Shown: positions 1-5,240 of the stretch, piece by piece
Layout of the letters: every line of letters begins with the position of its first letter
Position numbering within the stretch: position 1 is the first letter of the stretch
Assembly: GCA_009885905.1 (NCBI GenBank)
Contig: VFJU01000208.1
Location: forward strand, 1-7,385
Reading direction: 5' to 3'
From: Verrucomicrobiota bacterium
GTDB lineage: Bacteria > Verrucomicrobiota > Verrucomicrobiia > Verrucomicrobiales > Akkermansiaceae
Length of the DNA: 7,385 bases
Program-made: the position numbers and the translations under genes
Notes under the pieces: generated by a model
What the model saw: the letters and a program-made list of their open reading frames with translations, nothing else
Told to the model about the DNA's origin: nothing
Database searches by the model: none

Positions 1-236
1 CCGACGTGATAAAGTGGCAACACGAGTCCCCAAGAGGATGAACGAGTCACACCAAGATGGTCATTCACCGCTGCCGCAGAAACCAGCAACGCTTGTTTTG
101 AAATGGCAATCGACCTCGGCACACCGGTGCTTCCAGATGTTTTGAATAGTACGTGACCAGCAAGTTCAGGAACGCCCGGCACAGCGCTTGATAAATCATT
201 CCAAAATTCCGCACTGGTCAGTAAAGTTTTGTCCAT
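1..236 (-). CDS. menE: o-Succinylbenzoate-CoA ligase (MenE), N-terminal part, cut by window edge
   Basis: MenE activates o-succinylbenzoate with ATP and CoA to give o-succinylbenzoyl-CoA in cytoplasmic menaquinone synthesis. Only the first 78 codons are visible. The adenylate-forming (ANL) phosphate-binding motif TSGSTGVPR is at residues 33-41, followed by the next core motif LPLYHVGG from residue 73. The motif ends in R where K is usual. The ATG at 234-236 overlaps the last 19 bp of menC, which argues for co-translation and for MenE rather than another acyl-CoA ligase. Only about 32 residues precede the ATP-binding motif, far fewer than in full-length ANL enzymes. This resembles the compact MenE forms of about 350 residues known in some lineages, or else the true start differs. 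No Shine-Dalgarno sequence is visible. Family assignment is sure; the MenE call rests on context. Confidence 0.85.
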   Translation of the reverse strand, partial: MDKTLLTSAEFWNDLSSAVPGVPELAGHVLFKTSGSTGVPRSIAISKQALLVSAAAVNDHLGVTRSSSWGLVLPLYHV

Positions 237-1186
237 GGCAGTGAATCTAGCAGGTCATTAAATCCCAAACCCGTCCCTTCTGGAACTTTGAATTCTGGCG
301 ACCAATCGCCTAAAGCTTCCGTGAATTCGTCGGCCTCAAAAAGATGATGCGTCTGCAAGCCGCACAATCCAACCAAACCTGGAAACTGCAACTCCAAGCG
401 CGCAGCTTCCCAAGCCGCAAACGCCTGCCCTACTGGGTGATCCATGTAACTGGTCATCACCACGCGTTGGTTTTGTGCGACCGCAGCTTCACCGAGCAGG
501 AACGGTTCGTCCACCGCCGGCTTAATCACCATGATTTGTGCGGCCGCGGTCAACGGCGCAGCTTCACGATCTACCGCAAGTTTTAACCGCGTTTTCCCCC
601 TCAATTCACTCCATGACGAATCAGAATACGGACATGGATCTTCGACAAAATCGATGGCAAAACGTATTGCATCATCAAGGTCTAAAAGAAAATCCGTGGC
701 TTGTTCGTGAGTCAACGACTCATTAAAATCGAGACGCCATTTTAACGATGGATACTCTACGACCATCGATGTTAGAAATTTCTTTTCCTTCGCGAGGTCA
801 CGCCCGGCTTTGAGTTTCACCGTCGTAAATCCGGCTTCCACTGCAAGCCCGACCTCGTTCGCATCCGCTAAAGCCAGTGTTGCATGGCTCTTAGGAACCT
901 CCATTTCCTCGAATAACGAATAATCAAAATCGCGTGCCACGCGGTCATATTCCGTGCAACGAATCGCACGGCGAACAATCGGCCAGCGGCGAGCACTCGC
1001 TAAATCCGCAAGGCATTTTTCCAGCGTAGGATCACCAAGTTCTGGCCAAGGATGGATGCAGCCAAATCCGCCATCAATCTGAATCAGCGCGCCATCAAAT
1101 TCACGCCGGTTGGAAATCGAGTTCATCAACCCGCGTGCCTTGAGGCGGTAGCGGGAAATCAATGGCTTATGCTCGGCAGGAATCAT
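218..1186 (-). CDS. menC: o-Succinylbenzoate synthase (MenC)
   Basis: MenC dehydrates SHCHC to o-succinylbenzoate, the step before MenE in menaquinone synthesis. It is a cytoplasmic enolase-superfamily enzyme. The 322 residues match the usual length (E. coli MenC is about 320). All expected active-site positions are present: the KxK motif in VKLKAG (K124, K126), the metal ligands D153 (in LDFNES), E182 (in FVEDP) and D206 (in AVDRE), and the second catalytic lysine K222 in VIKPA. The N-terminal capping domain carries an acidic glycine-rich stretch (IDGGFGCIHPWPELGD, residues 37-52) typical of the family. The ATG lies 5 bp after the asnS stop, and the 3' end overlaps menE by 19 bp, so the three genes look co-transcribed. 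The related family members muconate cycloisomerase and dipeptide epimerase are less likely given the menE neighbour. Confidence 0.93.
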   Translation of the reverse strand: MIPAEHKPLISRYRLKARGLMNSISNRREFDGALIQIDGGFGCIHPWPELGDPTLEKCLADLASARRWPIVRRAIRCTEYDRVARDFDYSLFEEMEVPKSHATLALADANEVGLAVEAGFTTVKLKAGRDLAKEKKFLTSMVVEYPSLKWRLDFNESLTHEQATDFLLDLDDAIRFAIDFVEDPCPYSDSSWSELRGKTRLKLAVDREAAPLTAAAQIMVIKPAVDEPFLLGEAAVAQNQRVVMTSYMDHPVGQAFAAWEAARLELQFPGLVGLCGLQTHHLFEADEFTEALGDWSPEFKVPEGTGLGFNDLLDSLPWTKLY

Positions 1187-1191
1187 TTCTG

Positions 1192-2553
1192 CTAGAATTC
1201 ACAGTGCCCCGGCGTTCTTGAAAAAGGAATAACGTCTCGAATGTTCGCCATTCCAGTGACAAACATCAGCATCCGCTCGAAACCGAGTCCAAATCCAGCG
1301 TGAGGGACGCTACCGTATTTACGCAGATCAATGTACCAATCGTAAGCCTCAGGATCCAGTCCGTGCTTGGTAAAATTTTCCAGCAGGATATCTAACCGCT
1401 CCTCCCGCTGGCTGCCGCCGATAATCTCGCCGATCCCGGGCACCAGCACGTCCATGGCGGTGACTGTTTTGTTATCGTCGTTCAGACGCATATAAAATGG
1501 TTTGATTTCCTTGGGATAATTAAAAACTGTGACTGGCTTTTTGAAGTGTTCTTCGGTGAGCCAGCGCTCGTGTTCTGACTGGAGATTGAGACCGTATTCG
1601 ACTGGGTAATCGAAGGTCTTGCCACTCGCAACCAGCAACCTGACCGCCTCGGTGTAGGTGATGCGCTCGAAGGGACGACTGGCGACGAACTCGAGGCGCT
1701 CACGGAGCCCTTTGTCTACAAATTTTTCAAAAATTGCTAAATCACCTTCGCTATTTTCAAGCGCTTCTCGAACGAGGAATTTCACCAAGTCTTCAGCCAG
1801 GTCCATATCGCCATCCAAGTCACAGAACGCGACCTCTGGCTCGATCATCCAAAACTCAGCAGCATGGCGGGAAGTGTTAGAATTTTCAGCACGAAATGTT
1901 GGACCAAACGTATAAATGTTAGATAAAGCACAGGCGAAAGTTTCACCCTCAAGCTGTCCACTCACTGTGAGGTATGCACGTTTACCAAAGAAGTCTTCCT
2001 CAGCCTTTCCAATCTTATCGTCTGGCAAGGTCGTCACTCGGAACATCTCACCCGCGCCTTCGCAATCGCTAGCAGTGATAATGGGCGTATGGACATAGAT
2101 GAAATCACGCTCTTGGAAAAACTTGTGCACGGCGTAGGCCATCCGACTGCGCATGCGGAAGACCGCGCCATAGAGGTTGGTACGGGGTCGTAGATGGGCG
2201 ATGGAGCGCAAGAATTCTTGTCCATGACCTTTTTTTTGCAGTGGGTAGTCCTCTGGTACTTCCCCGAGTAATTTTAACGAAGTCGCCTGCATTTCCCAGT
2301 CTTGGCCAGCCGCTGGAGATGGAATCAATTTGCCACGAATCTCAACCGATGCACCGGTATTCATTTTTGAAATCGATTCGAATCCTGCAATGCCAGCGTC
2401 CGCGACGATTTGTAAATTTCCGAGGCATGTGCCATCGTTGAGTTCAAGAAATGAAAACTCTTTCGAATCTCGGCGGGTCCGCACCCAGCCGGCGACGTGG
2501 AGATCCTCCAAGGGCGCGGTGCTTTTAAGAACGTGCTTGATTAGCGATCGCAT
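1192..2553 (-). CDS. asnS: Asparaginyl-tRNA synthetase (AsnRS)
   Basis: This class IIb aminoacyl-tRNA synthetase charges tRNA-Asn with asparagine in the cytoplasm. The 453 residues are close to the usual bacterial length of about 465. An N-terminal OB-fold anticodon-binding domain (residues 18-97, beginning VAGWVRTRRDSKEF) precedes the catalytic core. Visible signatures are HTPIITASDCEGAGEMF (155-171), motif 2 FRAENSNTSRHAAEFW (220-235) followed by MIEPE, the GIGEIIGGSQRE segment (373-384), and motif 3 GFGLGFERMLMF (420-431). The C-terminus PFSRTPGHCEF is the canonical ending, with S and C in place of the more usual P and A. FRAEN with SRHAAEFWMIEPE separates AsnRS from AspRS. It heads the asnS-menC-menE run. 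The ATG at 2551-2553 has no Shine-Dalgarno sequence and may be leaderless. Confidence 0.97.
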   Translation of the reverse strand: MRSLIKHVLKSTAPLEDLHVAGWVRTRRDSKEFSFLELNDGTCLGNLQIVADAGIAGFESISKMNTGASVEIRGKLIPSPAAGQDWEMQATSLKLLGEVPEDYPLQKKGHGQEFLRSIAHLRPRTNLYGAVFRMRSRMAYAVHKFFQERDFIYVHTPIITASDCEGAGEMFRVTTLPDDKIGKAEEDFFGKRAYLTVSGQLEGETFACALSNIYTFGPTFRAENSNTSRHAAEFWMIEPEVAFCDLDGDMDLAEDLVKFLVREALENSEGDLAIFEKFVDKGLRERLEFVASRPFERITYTEAVRLLVASGKTFDYPVEYGLNLQSEHERWLTEEHFKKPVTVFNYPKEIKPFYMRLNDDNKTVTAMDVLVPGIGEIIGGSQREERLDILLENFTKHGLDPEAYDWYIDLRKYGSVPHAGFGLGFERMLMFVTGMANIRDVIPFSRTPGHCEF

Positions 2554-2558
2554 GGTCT

Positions 2559-2587
2559 TGAATAAGTAAGACAGCTCCGCTTGTCAA
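2559..2587 (-). promoter_or_regulatory. Candidate promoter of asnS
   Basis: On the minus strand a perfect -35 hexamer TTGACA (2582-2587) is followed after exactly 17 bp by TATTCA (2559-2564), a weak -10 that matches the first three bases of TATAAT. A start site 6-7 bp further on would fall at or next to the A of the asnS ATG, so the transcript would be leaderless or nearly so. This would fit the missing Shine-Dalgarno sequence. Spacing and the -35 are seen directly; promoter activity is inferred. Confidence 0.4.
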
Positions 2588-2592
2588 AGCAG

Positions 2593-2616
2593 CGTCCGAG
2601 AAAATTTTGACGGACG
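2593..2616. repeat. 24-bp interrupted palindrome upstream of asnS
   Basis: The arms CGTCCG (2593-2598) and CGGACG (2611-2616) are perfect inverted copies, and the centre AAAATTTT (2601-2608) is itself self-complementary. Ten of twelve base pairs of the dyad match. It lies 5 bp upstream of the candidate asnS -35 and 52 bp downstream of the CDGSH stop. It could be an operator for a dimeric regulator or the terminator hairpin of the CDGSH unit. No T-run follows on the minus strand, which weakens the terminator reading. Confidence 0.5.
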
Positions 2617-2668
2617 GTTTAGCGGCTCCCTTTCAATTCATGCGAGCGTCACGACATTCGGCCTACGA

Positions 2669-2920
2669 TCACTCGGGCATCGGCAAGCTTTTGTGCGAAC
2701 CATCGCAGAGTGGAGGCTTCGCAGTGTGTTTGCACTGGCACCACCAAACTGTCTTTTTCTCGTCGACCTCATATTTCATCGGTTGCAAACCCGTTCCTTT
2801 GTGGGATCCATCGCAAAACGGCGGGTGCCCGGAACGTCCGCAGGAACACCACCAATAAGTGCCAGCCTCGACCTCAAGAGCCAGTGGCTTATTGTCGCAG
2901 ATAATCGGTTTTTCAGCCAT
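2669..2920 (-). CDS. Double CDGSH-type iron-sulfur protein
   Basis: This is a small soluble protein with two CDGSH (mitoNEET-type) domains, each expected to hold one [2Fe-2S] cluster through three Cys and one His. The first match is CSCGRSGHPPFCDGSH and the second is CQCKHTAKPPLCDGSH. In the 83-residue form these give C25, C27, C36, H40 and C61, C63, C72, H76. Both fit the pattern CxCx2(S/T)x3PxCDGSH completely. I chose the ATG at 2918-2920, giving MAEKPII, which matches the usual short N-terminus of this family. An in-frame TTG at 2939-2941 would add 7 residues. The family is linked to iron-sulfur and redox handling, but the role in bacteria is poorly defined. It follows the 68-residue exported protein by 25 bp and probably shares its transcript. 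Confidence 0.9.
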   Translation of the reverse strand: MAEKPIICDNKPLALEVEAGTYWWCSCGRSGHPPFCDGSHKGTGLQPMKYEVDEKKTVWWCQCKHTAKPPLCDGSHKSLPMPE

Positions 2921-2945
2921 CGTAACGTAATCGTCTATCAAGTTT

Positions 2946-3152
2946 TCAGCGTGGAACCGAGACTGCCAAAGAGGCTAATTTCTCGCGAGCCGCGATCATT
3001 TCATTTTTTTCAACATCGACTTTCAATGTGACTGTTGCCGGATTTCTATCAAGTTTAGGATACCTTTGTGACGGTACTTCGTTGAGAAATGTTGCTCCGA
3101 GCCATCCTGCAAGGATGATCGACGAACCACTTACAAATTTACGGGTATTCAT
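2946..3152 (-). CDS. Small protein with N-terminal signal or membrane anchor, unknown function
   Basis: I do not recognise this 68-residue protein. It begins MNTRK, a short positive n-region, followed by a hydrophobic stretch of about 18 residues (FVSGSSIILAGWLGATFL, residues 6-23), which would act as a signal peptide or single membrane anchor. The rest, about 45 residues, is charged (SQRYPKLDRNP, then DVEKNEMIAAREKL) and could form a short helix near the C-terminus. No lipobox or cysteine is present. The ATG at 3150-3152 is preferred; a TTG directly before it is also in frame. No Shine-Dalgarno sequence is visible, but an 8-bp inverted repeat lies just upstream. It precedes the CDGSH gene on the same strand by 25 bp. 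The reading frame is plausible because of its hydrophobic start and its fit between neighbours, yet coding status is not proven. Confidence 0.6.
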   Translation of the reverse strand: MNTRKFVSGSSIILAGWLGATFLNEVPSQRYPKLDRNPATVTLKVDVEKNEMIAAREKLASLAVSVPR

Positions 3153-3160
3153 CAATTAGT

Positions 3161-3183
3161 TTGGAAATGTTTATTATTTCCAA
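3161..3183. repeat. 8-bp perfect inverted repeat ahead of the 68-residue gene
   Basis: The arms TTGGAAAT (3161-3168) and ATTTCCAA (3176-3183) are perfect inverted copies separated by 7 bp. The repeat ends 8 bp upstream of the ATG on the minus strand, so it is either an operator overlapping the promoter or start region, or a hairpin in the 5' leader. On the plus strand it is followed by a run of six T's a few bases later, but no plus-strand gene ends here, so a terminator is unlikely. Confidence 0.5.
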
Positions 3184-3244
3184 CACAGGTTTTTTAATTT
3201 CTCCTGCCGAAATTGCAACCCTAAAAATAAGGATTTATCAGTAG

Positions 3245-3286
3245 ATGAAACAAATGGGTATTGTCCTCAATCCTCTGGCTCTCTAG
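3245..3286 (+). other. Possible 13-codon leader ORF upstream of accD
   Basis: ATG at 3245-3247 opens a frame MKQMGIVLNPLAL ending in TAG at 3284-3286, about 60 bp before accD. An AAGGA at 3229-3233 lies 11 bp before the ATG, a rather long spacing, yet it is the only Shine-Dalgarno-like motif I see ahead of any start in the window. A hairpin follows at 3305-3319, an arrangement seen in leader-peptide control. Frames this short arise often by chance, so this is a weak call. Confidence 0.2.
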
Positions 3287-3304
3287 TCTTACTTCCACAA
3301 GAAT

Positions 3305-3334
3305 TCTGCTATCAGCAGAGCGTGATAGATATCA
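3305..3334 (+). promoter_or_regulatory. Two consecutive dyads in the accD leader
   Basis: TCTGCT (3305-3310) pairs with AGCAGA (3314-3319) across a 3-base loop, giving a 6-bp stem that a G-T pair could extend. Directly after it, TGATA (3323-3327) and TATCA (3330-3334) form a 12-bp dyad with a 2-bp centre. Both lie within 45 bp of the accD ATG and would be in its mRNA leader if transcription starts upstream. Function as RNA structure or as an operator is inferred. Confidence 0.35.
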
Positions 3335-3347
3335 TCTTTTCTACCTT

Positions 3348-4178
3348 ATGGGCATTTTCAGCAAACCTCGCCTGCGCAGCCATGAACGACGTGATGACAT
3401 GCCGGAGGGCCTGTGGGTCAAATGTCCAGATTGTGGTGCCTTAGTCCACGCGCTCGAGCTCAAACAGAATCTCCATCTCTGCGTTCATTGCAGCCACCAT
3501 TTTCTCATGGATTCTCGCGAGCGAATCGCAATCCTTGCAGATCCCGATTCTTTCGAAGAAACAGAAATCGGACTAATCTCCGCCAACCCACTTGGGTTCT
3601 CCGGATACGACGAGAAGACTCAGGCACTGCGCGAAAAGACCGGACTCGACGACGCGGTCATCTCCGGGCGCCTCACGATCCACGGACAACGCACCATGAT
3701 TGCCGTGATGGATTTTAAGTTTTTCGCAGGCTCGATGGGCTCGGTGGTCGGGGAAAAAATCACTCGCGCGATCGAGATGGCCATCGCTGAAAAACGTGGA
3801 ATGGTCATCGTCTCCGCATCATCCGGTGCACGAATGCAGGAGGGGATGCTCTCACTGATGCAAATGGCCAAAACCTGTGGAGCTCTTGCCCGCCTGTCAG
3901 AAGCGAAACTGCCGTATATCTCTCTTCTCACCCATCCCACCACTGGCGGTGTGACCGCTTCTTTCGCCACCATCGGCGACGTTAACCTCGCTGAACCCAA
4001 GTGCATGATCGGCTTTGCAGGTCCACGTGTGGTCAAAGAGACGACCCACCAGAATCTACCACCCGGTTTTCAAACTGCTGAATTTATGTTAGAACATGGA
4101 TTGATCGATGCCATCGTCCCACGCTCGAAGCTACGAGATAGGCTGGGAAATTTACTGGCTTACATGATGCCTTGCTAA
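3348..4178 (+). CDS. accD: Acetyl-CoA carboxylase carboxyltransferase subunit beta (AccD)
   Basis: AccD pairs with AccA to move the carboxyl group from carboxybiotin to acetyl-CoA, making malonyl-CoA for fatty-acid synthesis in the cytoplasm. The 276 residues are normal for the family (about 280-300). An N-terminal four-cysteine zinc ribbon is complete (CPDC at 26-29 and CVHC at 45-48). The crotonase-fold core shows SASSGARMQEGMLSLMQM (156-173) and the oxyanion-hole stretch PTTGGVTASFA (197-207), followed by GFAGPRVV. I chose the ATG at 3348-3350 because MGIFSKPRLR is a typical AccD start; the same frame is open upstream to a TTG at 3261, but that would add 29 residues without family support. 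No Shine-Dalgarno sequence is visible. accA is not in the window. It is transcribed alone and converges on the transporter genes. Confidence 0.96.
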   Translation: MGIFSKPRLRSHERRDDMPEGLWVKCPDCGALVHALELKQNLHLCVHCSHHFLMDSRERIAILADPDSFEETEIGLISANPLGFSGYDEKTQALREKTGLDDAVISGRLTIHGQRTMIAVMDFKFFAGSMGSVVGEKITRAIEMAIAEKRGMVIVSASSGARMQEGMLSLMQMAKTCGALARLSEAKLPYISLLTHPTTGGVTASFATIGDVNLAEPKCMIGFAGPRVVKETTHQNLPPGFQTAEFMLEHGLIDAIVPRSKLRDRLGNLLAYMMPC

Positions 4179-4211
4179 TCTAGCAGATAAATATCCGAGC
4201 CTCTTCAGGCT
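4173..4211. terminator. Weak hairpins between convergent accD and oppF
   Basis: Two small stems fill the 39-bp gap between the converging genes: TGCTA/TAGCA with a 3-base loop (4173-4185), which overlaps the accD stop codon, and AGCCT/AGGCT with a 4-base loop (4198-4211). Stems are only 5 bp and no clean T-run follows on either strand. The position suits a shared terminator, but the structure is weak. Confidence 0.25.
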
Positions 4212-4217
4212 AGAATC

Positions 4218-5240
4218 TCATGCGCCACTTAGTTTTTTCCAGTCATCAACTGACACGCAGCAAGGATCTGCGGCGACCCAGTGATTGAAGGCGATTTCTT
4301 TCATCGAAAGATCTAAACCAACAGTCTCCTCGTAGCGTGGATGATTGATTCGGTGTCCAAAAGCACTTCCAGCGGGTGGATCAATCGGCGATGGAACATC
4401 TCCTTCGAGTAAAATTTTCTCCCTCTTCACTTTCGGATCGTGCGATGGAATAGCTGATAATAACGCTTTTGTATAAACATGACGTGGATCTTGATAGATC
4501 GCAACGGCAGTCGCGAGCTCGACGATCTTACCCAAATACATCACCGCAACGCGATCGCTCACATGCTTCACCACCGAAAGATCATGGGCGATAAACAAAT
4601 AAGACAGCCCAAAATCACGCTGCAGTTCAACGAGCAAATTGAGAATCTGAGACTGCACTGAGACATCAAGCGCCGAGACTGGCTCGTCACACACAATCAA
4701 CTTCGGCTTGAGCGCAAGCGCACGAGCAATGCCAATACGTTGACGCTGGCCGCCCGAAAATTCAAACGAATATCGCTCAGCAGATGACGTAGGCAGCCCA
4801 ACACGATCGAGTAGATCATTGACCCATTTCAATCGCTCTCCTCGTGTGCCGAGATTATGAATGATAAATGGTTCTTCGATGATGGAGCGTACGCTCATTC
4901 TCGGGTCTAACGATTCAGCTGGATCCTGAAAGATCATTTGAAAATCGCGCCGAAGCGGTCTTAGTGAATGTTGGCTGGATTTGGTGATGTTAGAATTTTC
5001 GAAGTGAATGCTACCGGCGGTCGGCTTAAGCAAGCGGACGATGGCTTTTCCCAAAGTTGACTTTCCGCAACCAGATTCACCCACCAAGCCGAGAGTTTCG
5101 CCAGGCGCGATATTTAGCGACACACCGTCGACGGCTCGAACGGCGCCAGTCTGCCGCATCATCACGCCCGTGCGAACTGGAAAATGGACGCGGAGATTCT
5201 TGACAGATAGCAACGAAGAGGTGCTCACGGTTGATAGCAT
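4218..5240 (-). CDS. Peptide ABC transporter ATPase, OppF/DppF type
   Basis: This is the second ATP-hydrolysing subunit of an oligopeptide-type importer, acting on the inner face of the cytoplasmic membrane. The 340 residues contain Walker A GESGCGKST (54-62), Q-loop FQDP (104-107), signature FSGGQRQR (161-168), Walker B LIVCDEP (181-187) and the switch histidine H219. The insertion VRTGVMMRQTGAVRAVDGV near residues 22-40 is typical of OppF rather than OppD. I chose the ATG at 5238-5240, giving MLSTVSTSSLL; the open frame continues upstream, but that stretch duplicates the OppD coding sequence in another frame. It overlaps the oppD end by 16 bp. The C-terminal oligopeptide domain begins normally (PSPIDPPAG) but lacks the usual cysteines: GSAFGHRINHPRY replaces GCxFxxRCP, and only a CC pair (327-328) remains after HWVAADP. 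The substrate is unproven. Confidence 0.92.
   Translation of the reverse strand: MLSTVSTSSLLSVKNLRVHFPVRTGVMMRQTGAVRAVDGVSLNIAPGETLGLVGESGCGKSTLGKAIVRLLKPTAGSIHFENSNITKSSQHSLRPLRRDFQMIFQDPAESLDPRMSVRSIIEEPFIIHNLGTRGERLKWVNDLLDRVGLPTSSAERYSFEFSGGQRQRIGIARALALKPKLIVCDEPVSALDVSVQSQILNLLVELQRDFGLSYLFIAHDLSVVKHVSDRVAVMYLGKIVELATAVAIYQDPRHVYTKALLSAIPSHDPKVKREKILLEGDVPSPIDPPAGSAFGHRINHPRYEETVGLDLSMKEIAFNHWVAADPCCVSVDDWKKLSGA

Larger units (their letters stand above)
3153..3347. promoter_or_regulatory. Divergent control region between the small-protein unit and accD
   Basis: This 195-bp A+T-rich spacer separates two divergently read genes and must hold both promoters. A possible plus-strand promoter is TTGCAA (3213-3218) with TTATCA (3235-3240) at 16-bp spacing, a weak match. 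The region also holds the inverted repeat at 3161-3183, a 13-codon ORF at 3245-3286, and two dyads at 3305-3319 and 3323-3334. I could not fix a convincing minus-strand promoter. Confidence 0.5.

Noticed and set aside
1870..1890. The 12-mer GTTAGAATTTTC occurs both here and near 4987
   Set aside because: Both copies lie inside coding sequence and encode the same four residues, ENSN, in AsnRS and in the OppF-type ATPase. Chance codon coincidence explains it better than a repeat element.
2593..2616. Intrinsic terminator for the CDGSH unit
   Set aside because: The dyad is clear, but on the minus strand it is not followed by a T-run, so I list it as a palindrome of open function rather than as a terminator.
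3261..3347. A 29-residue N-terminal extension of AccD from a TTG
   Set aside because: AccD proteins typically start just before the zinc ribbon with a sequence like MGIFSKP; the upstream part looks like leader sequence.
3620..4036. A 138-codon minus-strand frame opposite accD
   Set aside because: Antisense shadow of a highly conserved AccD core; no independent support.
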